The notes under the pieces were generated by a model. The model worked only from the letters and a program-made list of their open reading frames with translations. It did not search any database and had not been told where the DNA came from. Of a stretch of 64,000 nucleotides of DNA, positions 1 to 12,200 are shown piece by piece. The position numbers and the translations under genes were made by a program. The DNA is from Abelmoschus esculentus (lineage: Eukaryota; Streptophyta; Magnoliopsida; Malvales; Malvaceae), in contig JAUCBN010000042.1 of NCBI GenBank assembly GCA_035048815.1, forward strand, positions 5,952,001-6,016,000. Reading direction: 5' to 3'. Positions within the stretch are counted from its first letter, which is position 1; the number at the start of each line of letters is the position of its first letter.

Positions 1-2170
1 AGAAAGGAGTTAGAACTTAGACGAGGTACCAGAAATGTGGGATACTAGAAGACTGAATACTGTGAAAGCAAACACGGATCTCAGCAGTGTCATCTTCTCT
101 CTGTGTCTGAATCCTTGAGCAGCATGAAAGAGATAGGCCTGCCTGGTGCCTGCTTAGCTCTAACTATGTGGTAGCTTTTATAGATAGAAAAGAAACTAGA
201 GTAGGGTTTGTTTACTATTGGAGTGAACTTTTCCTTTTAACTAGTATGGGTAAATGAGAGCTGGTAACTTTTTTCATTAGTAGTCCTTTTAATTACAATA
301 TCTGAGAGGAATCTTATTTTCAAAATATCAGTTTCTTTTTGACTCAGCAAAACCATACTATTTTCTGAACGTGAATAAAGCATGTGCAATATGGACCTCC
401 TCTGGTGTAGAGCAAAAATCACAGACAGGCACAGCCGAGCACTCATACTTTTGAGTACAGTAAACACCTTTTCAACGGTTCCAAATGGCTCTTTTCATAT
501 CTCAAGGGCCCTTTACAAAATTTCCTCGTTCTGTTTCTACGGTAAAATATGCAAACACTTAATTTGATTAGTGATGTTTATAAAATATAATATATTTTTA
601 AAATGTAATTTTATATAGGTGGTAAATCCAAGAAAATAAAATGATAATAAATATTATTATTTAACGAATAGAATAAAACCCAAAAATATGAAATAAAATA
701 AATAAATATTCTAGATCAAATCGATTTTAGAAACGATAAGTAGGAATCATGTTGATATCTGCTTGAGTTTGTTGGTAGTCTGTCTCCCAGGATACAACAA
801 CAAGAGGATCTTCAACAGTAGCACAGCTGCAGAGATTGCGAGCTTTTTTTGCCTTCGTCAGTTACCAGAAGAAAAAGAGAGTAAAAAATGATTTTGAGTA
901 TGTTTAAAAACCGAGAGTTTTAATTCGAATGAAATTAAAATTTACTATGAATAGTCAATTTTATTTTATCTAATATTTTTAAGTTTTATTTAAGTAAAAT
1001 ACAAACTCTTATCGAATATTAAAAATAAAGATAAATAATTAAAAAAATAATACTAACGAACATTAACAATAACCACGTTGTGCACCTTATCATAAAAGTT
1101 AAACCATTCAATAATAATTATGTGGGTGAATGTATATAAATACTTCTAATTTCATTTATCCCATTCATATGTGACAATGAAGTTTCATTTCCTTATTCTA
1201 TTCACTATCTTCTTACTTTGAGTATCAATTTCTCATTCATCACTCGATAATTTTGAGCATATGAAATACTGTTGTAAAGATCTCACAGAATAAAATAAGA
1301 ATCAATAAATTCTTTATTCGAATCCTCGTTTTTATAATTCTAAAACAATTGTCGGTAACAAAAAAATAAATTGGTATAATAACTTATAAGATTCTCTCAT
1401 GCGTTTTGGAAGTGATTGAACCATTATTTCTACCAAATTGGTGGTTCCAAGTCTTGTTTTAAGTCCAATTTGTTTTTCAGAAATAAATGGAGTACATAGC
1501 AAGATAAATTGCAGACACGTTATTCAAACCCAAATATTTAAAAATATGATAGAATTCAATATTATTTCTTAATAGGTCATTTAAAAATATATAAATTGTA
1601 AGAGATCGGTAATAAATTATATACTTTTAAAAATAAAATAACTATTTATGATTATATTAACTTATTTTTTTTAATTTTTAAATTAATCAAAATTTTTATA
1701 TATTATATTATATTATATATTTTTTATTATTAAAATTTTAAAATAATTATTTTTAATGTATTATAAAATAATTATTAAATTTATTAAATTAACACAAAAT
1801 ATCAATAAATATTAAATTATTAAAAAATATCGATTTTAATGTTACTTCCTATCAACATGTTACTTCCTATAATTTCTTTCATTTTCATTTCTAACCGACC
1901 AAGGGGTTTGCCGTTATATACAGATAACAATATAGAATACCTAATAGATCAATAAAAACTTGAGTAAAATCGTGTCTTTTTATCGTATATTTTTTTGAAT
2001 ATTTTTTTAAAAAAAATAATTTTACAATCAATAGAATAACAAATAATATCATGTAAAAATGATAACAGATTCATAGTAGAAATTATGATTTTGAAATAAA
2101 AATTCAATCCAAGGTGATGCATAAAAAATGGTACGTATGGCATAAATTATAAAATAATAATTATAAAAGC
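1..2170. other. Left-edge region without a confident gene
   Basis: No gene could be established here. Two short minus-strand stretches look exon-like. About 868 down to 740 reads KKARNLCSCATVEDP and continues to a stop. About 483 down to 372 contains YECSAVPVCDFC, a cysteine-rich segment. I could not connect them with splice sites or name a family. From about 900 to 2160 the sequence is AT-rich with many A and T runs and no usable reading frame. It could hold the 3' part of the Toc64-like relic or of another decayed minus-strand gene. Confidence 0.25.
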
Positions 2171-2189
2171 ATTATATTTTAAAGGAAGA

Positions 2190-3089
2190 AATAACCTTTT
2201 TATCAAGGTTGATGGCTTTGGTACAATCTGCTTCTGCTTGGAGGAAACTGAATGGAAAAAAACAAGAATGAAGTGCCAATAAACCTAATGCAAGAAGTCA
2301 CTTCTAAGAATAAAATATTACCTTCCTAGTTCTAAATATGCTGCAGCCCTGTTGCTATAGTATGTTGCATTATTGCCACTAAGCTTGATAGCTTCGGTAT
2401 AAATTTAAACTACTTGATAAGATAAAATAAAGATAACAAACAACTCTTAATCTAAAATTCCTACAATATGCGGTTCAAATTTTATTGTGAAAATTAGGAG
2501 GAAAAAATCCTTCAGTGTAGGGAATGACACCAAATGCTAACATGTGCACATACACCATTAAGATGAAAAACTCACCTTTGAAGAAACTGTGCCACATTTG
2601 CAGCAACATTAAGGGTGAAATTTTTGAATCACCGTTTATTTTCAGGCTATAGAACTCCTTCAAGGTTTGGGACCTTAGAAGTGAAGTACTTCTCAAGATT
2701 TTCATGCTTCAAACCTTGTCCTTGAGTAAAAGGAAGTTATCAGTTTTCATTCAACTCTGAACAACAAAAAGCAGGACAAAAGTTGCAAGAGCACAAGGCC
2801 AACTCGACGTAGAACATTAGGATCCTTAACAGACAATCCTGCAATAGTATTTGCCTAAAAGGTCACGTATTGTATATATGACAAAACAAACAATTCAAAT
2901 TGCACTCTCGGAAAGCTTGAAACTAAGAAAACTAAGCAGTTAGAAGCACAAAGCTCACCTAAGGAGCAGTCCACAAAATTAGCAGCAACAGCCACAGCCA
3001 CAGTCGCTACACTAGAGGATCCACATGGAATGAGTGTGGGTACAGCAGGATTGGTTGGTGTGCCATTGTGTTTATTCTCTCTGTGGATA
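2190..3089 (-). pseudogene. Toc64/OEP64-like gene remnant (amidase + TPR)
   Basis: Minus-strand exon pieces appear in the order of a Toc64-type protein, a chloroplast outer-envelope TPR receptor for chaperone-bound preproteins with an amidase-like domain. (1) 3089-2959 encodes NGTPTNPAVP, then a GSSS-containing amidase signature, then AANFVDCSLG; it has an AG acceptor and a GT donor. (2) About 2843-2780 encodes VKDPNVLRRVGLVLLQL. (3) About 2715-2585 encodes KHENLEKYFTSKVPNLEG, then stop codons, then NVAANVAQFLQ before GT. (4) About 2397-2322 encodes TEAIKLSGNNATYYSNRAAA, a TPR helix pair. (5) About 2249-2190 encodes FLQAEADCTKAINLDKK between AG and GT. Frame breaks and stops in pieces 2 and 3, a distorted GSSS motif, and missing N- and C-terminal exons point to a pseudogene. 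The assignment rests on recognised family motifs. It could be a decayed duplicate with the working copy elsewhere. Confidence 0.72.
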
Positions 3090-3911
3090 CTGAAAATCAA
3101 ACATGCAAAAGAAGGCTAGCATCTTGCAAATCTCAAGTCAAAAGATCAAATAGCATCTAATGATTATTATTCCTAAAACAAGATAGATTTCCAAGTTTAC
3201 TAAATACAGCGCCACATTTTCTTGGAATCATAATTCATAAGGGAAAGAGAAGGGAGGGAGTTACAACAAACACATTGTTCATTGTTGGTTATATATCGTT
3301 TGTAATAAATTCTTTCAATAAACTATTCAACTATTTTGATGTTTACTATGACGTTAATTGAGTTTCAGTGACGAAATGATAGAGTAAATGATCGTGATAG
3401 TCCAGGGATAGATATGATTAGCGATGATGTGATCATTGACGCGAAATCAAGTCAAATTGAAATTTAGATTTTCAGTGTTAGGGATTTTAATTTGAGGTTA
3501 TTTTGTTTTATTAATTTTAAATATAATTTTAGGAATATAAGAAGATTGACACTTGTCAGATAACAAAAGTTAACACTTAAAATAAACAGACAGTAACAAC
3601 GGAACACCTATTTGATTAACAATGAAAATTAGACACTTATTTAGTTCAAAATAAAATTCAGACATCTTAAAAAATATATTTTAGATATTTATTTGACCGT
3701 TAAACTTAAAGATAAATATCTGATATTTGATATACTCATACTCACTCTGCGTAGTCTGGTGTTTAGACTCCAATAAGATTCAAGCCCTTGCAGTAAAAAG
3801 TATAGGAGTACATGTTAATATCGGACTACAATAAAATACCATGTGCTGAGTTTATACCTGTCTCCTGTTGTTCCATACTCTATAAGGCTCCACCTGTGTT
3901 ATATTTATGAC
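3089..3911. other. Intergenic, no feature seen
   Basis: This stretch lies between the Toc64-like relic and the first MITE. Missing upstream exons of the relic might be expected here, but I could read none. The sequence is moderately AT-rich with no open frame of note and no obvious repeat. Confidence 0.4.
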
Positions 3912-4461
3912 TAGGGGTGATAATGTGTCTGGTCGGCTCTCAAGTTACTCGGGTTCGGCTCGGTCAAAGCTCGGCTCGAGTGAGTTCAATTTGATACCTA
4001 AACGAATCAAGCTGAGCTTACCCGAGCTCGGCTCAAAAAGCTCGTGAATAGGCTCGGAATAATTATACATAAACATATACATATACATATACATATATAT
4101 ATATATGTATAAATTAAAAATAATTTATTTAGCAAAAAAAAAACGAGAGTAAATCCACTAAAAATAAATTAAATATTACCAACTAAAACAAATTTACAAA
4201 ACTACAAATAATAAATAAAAAATAAACTATAAATAAATAAATAATAAAACACAATAATATAGAAAATTATCCATTTTGAGCCAAACCGAGCTGAGCCTGA
4301 CGAGCTTTGAGCCCGAGCCATGCTTAGTAATATTATTTTCGAACCGAACTCAAGCCTAAAATTCCGAGCTCAACGACCCTCGAGCCTAAAATTCCAAGTT
4401 CCGCAAGCTTCGAGCCGAACCTGATCTGAATCGGGCTTGGCTCGGCTCGTTATCAACCCCA
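3912..4461. mobile_element. hAT-type MITE with perfect 8-bp target duplication
   Basis: The element begins TAGGGGTGATAA and ends TTATCAACCCCA, which gives imperfect 12-bp terminal inverted repeats. It is flanked on both sides by TTTATGAC (3904-3911 and 4462-4469), an 8-bp target site duplication typical of hAT transposons. The inside carries many copies of GAGCTCGGCTCG-like motifs near both ends, a common subterminal repeat pattern, and an AT-rich centre. There is no coding capacity, so it is non-autonomous. Confidence 0.85.
4072..4110. repeat. Microsatellite (ACATAT/AT)n
   Basis: Short run of ACATAT hexamers passing into AT dinucleotides, inside the MITE. Its length is likely variable between individuals. 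Confidence 0.8.
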
Positions 4462-4469
4462 TTTATGAC

Positions 4470-5456
4470 AAGAAGTTGCTGAACAAGGCTTTGGAAGGAG
4501 GACTCTACTTGCTCAACAAGTTGTCACAGGATTTGGAAGGACTCTTATCAGCTACATGTGCATTAGAAATTGCTTAAACAAGGCTTTCGACTTTGAATTC
4601 ACTCTTTATTCTGAACAGTCTTGCTGCTATGGATTCGATCATGCATCACAGTCAATGCACGGATATGTGAGAACCACTTATACAGCTAAAAGTTCATGCG
4701 GTAAAAGGAATGAGAACCAAATGTTGCATTTGTAAAACTGGTATGCAAGACAGTGAGGACTATTAATGGGGAAACAGTGAGCCAAAAGTTCATGTAAGGA
4801 TTGGATAAAGGGAATGAGACATTTGATTGTTCAATCACTGTATTATATTATTAATGTTCGAATCTGTAACTTTAAGAATAACAATCATTTTTTTAATTAT
4901 TGAGACAAGATGGTTCGTAATCACAAACTTGCGACTGCGATAGGCATGAGACACCTTTGCTGCAGAGTCTAACTCTAATACTTGATCATATTGGCAAAAT
5001 AAAGATCAAATAGAAGTTATGAGTCATATGACGAGTCATATAACGAACATGATTTATAATATAATTTTTCTCAATGTTAACTTTTCTGCTAAAAAATAAC
5101 TAATAGTTAATATAAAATAATATAATATAATTATACAAATTCATACTTAATGTTTTACTGGAAAAACATAATATCAAGTTTGATGTTTTTAGGCGGCTGG
5201 CCCAATAGTTAATTACTTAGTTAATTTAACATTAACTAATTAAAATACTGACATCATTAAGTCACAATTGGCCATTGGGGACTGTGATCATTATACTTAA
5301 GCATATGTAAATTTACACAATGATGTTTCCTAAAATAATATTTAATCCATAAAATTTAGAAATTTATACAATTAATTTAACATTAATTAGTGACATCAAT
5401 TTGTTTTTAAAACAAAGATATGAAATACAAATAGTCTATGGTTTGACAGTTTTAAT
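4470..5456. other. Intergenic, AT-rich, no gene seen
   Basis: No reading frame, splice pattern or RNA gene is recognisable between the two MITEs upstream of the kinase gene. Distal promoter sequence of the kinase may lie here, but nothing specific can be pointed to. Confidence 0.4.
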
Positions 5457-6052
5457 TAGGGTGTTCAATCGGTCGGTTCGGTTAACCGATCGAACTGAAC
5501 TTTTAAAATTTCATTAACCGATTTTTTTTGTATTAACCGTTAATCGAATTGAAATTTTTGAAAATTTTTAACTGAATCAAAAAAAGTTCGGTTAATCGGA
5601 TCGGTTAATTCGGTTAACCGATTTTTTTTTAAAAATTGGATAAATTACACAAATGGTCACTAAATTATGTTAAAATATTTTTTTAGGCATTGAACTTTCA
5701 AAAATTAAAAAAAACATTAAACCTATCGAATTATTATATTGATTTATCGTACGTTATAAATTATTAATAAATATTAAAAATTTAATAATTATTTTTTAAT
5801 TTAATAAATTTAATTATGATTTTAATTTTATAAAGTTTAAAAGTTTAATAATAAAAATAAATATATAAAAAATATATAATATATAATATATAAAAAATTT
5901 GGTTAATTCGGTTAATTAACCGATTTCGAATCAAATTAACCGATAATCGAAGTTTTAAAAAATTATTAATCGTTAATTGATTCGATCTAAAATTAATCGA
6001 AAAAATTTTGGTTCCATCAGTTAATTTGGTTAATCGAAATTTTGAACACCCT
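5457..6052. mobile_element. MITE-like element just upstream of the kinase leader
   Basis: The left end reads TAGGGTGTTCAATCGG and the right end reads TTGAACACCCT, so the termini are inverted. Both subterminal regions are rich in GGTTAACCGAT-like motifs (CGGTTAACCG), and the middle is AT-rich. The flanks GTTTTAAT (5449-5456) and GTTTAAAA (6053-6060) match at 6 of 8 positions, so the target duplication is imperfect or decayed. There is no coding capacity. The hAT assignment is tentative. Confidence 0.65.
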
Positions 6053-6288
6053 GTTTAAAAGGCCTTCCTCTTCCAGAATTCCGCAGGAAGTCGCAGTCTC
6101 GTCTTCACATTTCGGTTGAAGAGCTCCCCCAGCCCAATCACTCACAAAACTTTTACTTGGAACAACTTCAACGCCTTCATCTTTTCTTTCAACTACAAAA
6201 TAAGCTTATTAGGAGTTGAAGGGAAGATCATTTAGCGGAGGTTTTGCCCTTCATCCATCCAGCCTTATGCTCAAGGAAAGAGGACAAA
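6053..6288 (+). promoter_or_regulatory. Likely 5' leader and proximal promoter of the kinase gene
   Basis: This GC-richer, CT-rich stretch (for example CTTCCTCTTCCAG, AGCTCCCCCAGCCC) sits between the MITE and the ATG at 6289, as expected of a plant 5' UTR. No clear TATA box is visible in it. The transcription start cannot be placed from sequence alone. If the leader begins near 6060, the core promoter would fall inside the MITE. Confidence 0.4.
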
Positions 6289-9200
6289 ATGGTGTTCAAG
6301 AACAAGCTTTTCTTCTCTTCTAAGAAATCGGCTTCTTCCAGTCCCGATGGATCCAACAGCCCTCGTTCCGCTTCTAATTCCCCGATCCGATCCGACAAGA
6401 AAAAACCCAAAGCTTCACTCTCCATCCCTGAGTTCCAACAGATCCCCAATCCGTCCTCCCCTGTCAGCCCCAACCAAATCCAAGTCAAACCCCAAACCCC
6501 AGTTGCCAAGCCTTCCTCTTCTACCTCCAAGAAGCCCGATGCAAAGGAAGGGCCTTCCCCCGTCTCCCCCCTGCTGGCGTCTTCCTTGGGGTTGAATCGG
6601 ATAAAGACCCGCTCCGGTCCCTTACCCCAGGAGAGTTTTTTTAGTTTCAGGGGGGAGAAAAGTTCCTCTGCTTCAGTGCTTGGAGCTAGTAACTTGTCCA
6701 GGCCTGGAGGTTCAAGTAGCGCTGGGGGCAGTGCTAACTCTGGGAAATCGGGTTCCGGAAAGAAAGGAGGGTTGAACCAGAGGTTACTGCAGGAGACTTT
6801 GCTTGACAACGTGAGCAATTCGGATAGTATGTCAACTGGAAGTGGTAGTGGTGGATGCCATTCTAGAGAGCAGAGCCCTACTGTACAAGGGAAGTCCCGG
6901 TTGCAGAATGGGGAATCATCCTCCGGAGCTGGTACTGGTCTTGCTTTGACTCCTTACTGTGCTTTCTTTTTCTGGATTATTTGTTGTTTCCATTGTGCCT
7001 TCGATGATATTTTAGTGGCACTACTGTTGTTTCGTTGTTATTGTTTCTTTGCCTCCTCCATTCTGGGGATTTGGTTTTGGATTTCGTTATTTAGTGATTG
7101 GTTGCTGAATAGAGTTCTCAAAACAATCGAACCTGACCAAAATTAGGTGATAAGCAGATAGCCATTGATGACAAGAGAAGAGCTGATCTCTAAACAATCT
7201 ATTTATGCCACTTAACTTTTTAGGATTCCCCAGTCTAAGATTGGGGTTACAGCTCTGAGCTTTTTGGCTTTGGCCATCATACAGGTATAACTGGAACGCT
7301 ACGTAGAACGTTAAGGGAGCTTAAATTCACCAAAAGTCGTAAATTAGTCACAAGATTTAAGAATTTTATTCTGTACTTTAACACAGATGTCCAAAAGAAA
7401 AGAAAAAAGGTTAGAATTGCTTCCCCTCTCGCCTTTTGATAAGAGAAGGGGGAACAAACATGTGAGACAAAGATGTTGCGCTGTTTAGATCATTTATCTG
7501 GCATGCTGTATATAATGAAAAGAGTGGATTAGGTTACAAGACTTACTTTTATCATACCTGTGATTTGTGAGATCTTGGATAGTTAGTAGTTCGAATGTAG
7601 CTGGCAAATGAAAAAAAAAGGGGAAAAAAATCCAGAATCAAGTTTTTGTTATTTTTTAAAGAAATAATCCTAGATCATGCAATTACATGAGCTGACAAAG
7701 TCCTAAATGGAAAAAGTATATGCTTAAATGTTTTCTGTTAAGTTTTATTTATGCTCATCGATAATATTCATACTGAATTGTGAGCGAACCAGTGGCATCT
7801 ATAAATTTGAAAATGGATGGTATGTTAACTTCAGGTCGTACTTGGTAGATATCATTAGAGGTTGAAAAATGAACTTTATAATCTGCACTAAAATTGTAAT
7901 ATACCTAAACCAAAATCTTGTTAAAACATGATTTCGCAAAAATGGTAGATCAAACCCAAGAGAACTTGTTTAGAATCAAACTCTACAAGTGTTACAATCA
8001 TACTACTGATGATGAAATAAACCGAAAGGTTAACAAACCAGACTATTACTATGAAATCGGTCCAACTTAAAACCAATTGGAAATAGATGGAGAAACCCAA
8101 CTTTATCATTTAAGACACCAGGGAAGAATGGCAACGATTTAACAGACCCCATCACATGTAAGTGGAGGCAAAGGTGCTTATCATTTGACAAACTTGAAAG
8201 GGTAACGGGCACTGTAACATGCTATAACAATAAAATAGAGCCTGGGTTCTGACAGTCCGTTAAGCATCCATCCTTAAACAAATGAAAATATGTGGACTTC
8301 TGGAGAGGTTCAAGTTGAATATAAAACACCAATGTGGGATAACACCAGTTTAACACTTATATCACTACTAATTGTTTTTATTTTCATTTTGATGCATATA
8401 CTTTATTTATTTGCTATTGTTTTAAAATTTCTTTTTGTAAGTAATAATTATTTCTTTAATTTAAATCTTATTAATTAATAAGATATGATATTATCTTATG
8501 TATCTTGTATTATTCATGCATTCTATACTCAATAGTATACAGAATTATCATGTTTACAAATCATCATTTGATATGAAAGCATGTCTGATCCTAACATGGG
8601 ATGCCTATATATTTATTTTGAGCTGCAAAATTTCTCTTTTATGCATTTTCTCCATTTCTCTGCCCTCTGTTCTAACTAGGTGAACACTTTCTATTTTAGA
8701 ACACTTCTAGGGTTTAAAATACTGCTTTATTTGGCATGCTGGTTAATGTAGAAAAGGTTCCATTGCCTGAAGTATTGCTGGCTATTTGTTATGTTTTTTT
8801 TTTTTTTTCTTTCTCTCAAACGTCCTTTTACTGGCTTCAATATTATTGCCAGGGCGACACGAATCACCACGGGGACACTCTGGAGGCTTAAAAAGTTCCG
8901 ATTTTCGTACACCAGAGGTACAACTGTATTTTCATTGATCCTCTCCTTTCACTTACTACTTGGTAACTGCTCTTTATTTGCATTTTTTAACTTTAAACCT
9001 GTGATAGTGTTATTGAATATTAGAATATTTTCTTTCCCAGACTTCATATGATTGTGAAATCTCCAAGGAGTCTGAATCCCCCCGTTTTCAAGCTATTCTT
9101 CGTCTTACTAGTGGGCCTCAGAAGAGGTTTCCTGCTGATATTAAGAGCTTTTCCCATGAATTAAATTCGAAAGGAGTACGACCTTTTCCATTTTGGAAAT

Positions 9201-12200
9201 CTAAACGCTTAAACAACTTGGAGGTACTTCTACCCTATTTTTTGCTGCCTAGTTTCTTGCAGTTTGTATTCCTAACTGGAATTCTGTTTCATGCAGGAAA
9301 TTGTGGTTGTCATTCGGGCAAAATTTGACAAAGCAAAAGAGGAAGTGAACTCTGATTTGGCTATTTTTGCTGCAGATCTGGTTGGAATTCTCGAAAAGAA
9401 TTCTGAAAGTCATCCTGAGTGGCAGGAAACTATTGAGGATTTGCTGGTTCTTGCTCGAAGCTGTGCTATGACACCACCTGGAGAGTTTTGGCTTCAGTGT
9501 GAAAGCATTGTTCAGGAGCTAGATGATAAGCGTCAAGAACTTCCTCCTGGAAAACTGAAACAGCTGTATACACGGATGCTTTTCATTCTCACGAGGTGTA
9601 CAAGATTATTGCAGTTCCACAAAGAAAGTGGGTTGGCTGAAGATGGACCTGTGGTACAGCTTCGCCAGTCTAGACTCTTGCATCCTGCAGACAAGAGAAC
9701 TTCCTCAGGGCTCCTTAGAGAAGCTAAAAGTTCGAGTGCATCAAAGGTGTCAAAACCCTCCTCATCTAGGAAATCTTATAGTCAGGAGCAACATGCCTTA
9801 GATTGGAGGAAGGACAATGTTGTATTGCCTGGAAGTTTGGTCGCTCCCATTGACGAGACTCCAAAGAACGTGGAATCTTCTGCAAGCAGAGATAGGATAG
9901 CTTCCTGGAAGAAACTCCCATCTCCTGCCAAGAAAAGCCCGAAGGAAGCAACTGCTTCCAAGGAGCAGAATAATAATATGTTTGGAACCTGGAAGAAAAC
10001 AGGTGCTTCTGATGTAGATCGGGCTGCTATTAAGCTTCAAGAGCCTACTCCTGCAGAAGAATCTCAAGAACACTCTTCTAAGCATCAGCACAAAGTTTCT
10101 TGGGGTTATTGGGGAGACCAACCGACTACTTCTGAAGAAAATTCTATAATATGCCGCATTTGTGAGGAGGAGGTTCCCACCTCAAATGTGGAAGATCACT
10201 CAAGAATATGTGCTGTTGCTGATCGTTGCGATCAAAAGGGCTTAAGTGTTGATGAACGCCTTGTAAGAATTGCTGAAATGCTTGAGAAGATGACAGACTT
10301 ATTTGCTAATAAGGATATGCGACATTCAGGAAGTCCAGATGTTGCTAAAATATCAAATTCGAGTGTGACTGAAGAATCTGATGTTCTATCTCCCAAACTA
10401 AGTGACTGGTCAAGGAGAGGTTCTGAAGACATGCTTGATTGTTTTCCCGAAGTGGATAATTCAGTTCTTATGGATGACCTTAAGGGTTTGCCATCAATGT
10501 CATGTAGAACTCGTTTTGGCCCGAAGTCTGATCAAGGAATGACAACATCATCTGCAGGAAGCATGACTCCTAGATCTCCTTTATTGACACCAAGAAACAG
10601 TCAGATCGACTTGTTATTGGCAGGCAAGGGCACCTTTTCGGAGCAAGAAGATGTCCCACAGGTATCCTTTGTCCAGTTTTTATTTGCAACACACTTGTAT
10701 GTTTTTTTATATTTACTTCCAATTTCAGAGTTTTTTCTCCATACCCAGCTTCCGTCTCTTGTTTTGTCTTATTCATTTTGGTTGTTATATATATTTCTCA
10801 TATGAAATCCAATGTTCTTTTTTTTTTCTTAAACTTTTTTCTCTCTTTTGTAAATGATTTTGTAATCTGTTTCCAGTTAATTGTTGTAAACATGAAGCTA
10901 TTATGCACCTGCAGTAGACTGCCAATAGTTGCTTATATAGATAATGTCTAGGAGCCCCTCCATCATTGCAGATGCATTATATATCTGTTTTGAAGTGTGG
11001 GTTTTTTTGGCCCTGAGGTGTTGCTTTATACTATCCAGTTGAGAGTGTATAGTCTTACTTTGGCAATGCCAAGTTTTAATTCCTTCCTGATCACGCAGAT
11101 GAATGAACTTGCTGATATTTCTAGATGTGTAGCGAATACACCATCGGTTGATGATCGTTCTGTGCCATATTTGCTGTCTTGTCTTGAAGACTTGAGGCTT
11201 GTCATAGATCGCAGAAAATTTGATGCACTTACAGTAGAAACATTTGGTGCACGCATTGAGAAGCTTATCAGGTAATTTTGTTGCTGCTGCTTATTTTTTG
11301 AGATTTATAAAGTAAAAACACAATGTATGAACCTCGAGCAAGAGGTTCTAGTTGACTTTGTTCTGCTTTTCTTATTCTGTTTTGATTTTGATATTTTAGG
11401 GAAAAGTACTTGCAGTTTTGTGAGCTAGTCGAGGATGAAAAGGTTGATATAACAAGCACTGTCATTGATGAGGATGCTCCTTTAGAGGACGATGTGGTTC
11501 GTAGTTTGAGAACTAGCCCTATTCATTCATCTAAGGACCGTACCTCCATAGATGACTTTGAGATAATAAAACCAATTAGTCGTGGAGCATTTGGGCGTGT
11601 TTTCTTAGCTAAAAAGAGGACAACAGGGGATCTTTTTGCAATAAAGGTACCTGAGTTTGATTTTCTTCCCCTAAGATCTTTCTCTCTGATAGATGTAACA
11701 TTTAGTAATTTACAGTTTATTTTAGATTGTATTAGTTACCCTATAAGTCTCTTTTATGTTAAGGGCATTTCCCTTTTGGTTCTTTGTGATTCCCCTCTTT
11801 ATTTTCTGTTTATCATATTCGATCGCATATACTTTTCATAATTCTGTGCTGTAAGTTAAGGGGAGTTAATTTTCAATTAAAATTAGGTTTATCTTGTTTG
11901 GTACAGGTTCTAAAGAAGGCAGATATGATTCGCAAGAATGCAGTTGAAAGTATATTAGCGGAGCGTGACATTTTGATTTCAGTCCGCAACCCATTTGTGG
12001 TGAGCAGGTCTAACTTGCCAAGAATTTACCTTTCTTGAGAACTTGTCATGTTATTCTTACATCTATCTGCTGTATCAGGTTCGCTTCTTCTATTCATTTA
12101 CATGCCGTGAGAACTTGTATCTTGTGATGGAGTATCTAAATGGAGGCGATTTATATTCATTGTTGAGAAATTTAGGCTGTTTGGATGAAGAGGTTGCCCG

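Noticed and set aside
6228..6818. 196-codon open frame opposite kinase exon 1
   Set aside because: It is a mirror of the Ser/Pro-rich first exon. The forward frame has the conserved start and joins the other exons in frame.
6932..7146. Continuation of the first kinase exon to a stop at 7146
   Set aside because: The added residues are hydrophobic and unlike the family. A GT donor at 6932 joins exactly to the next exon and keeps the frame.
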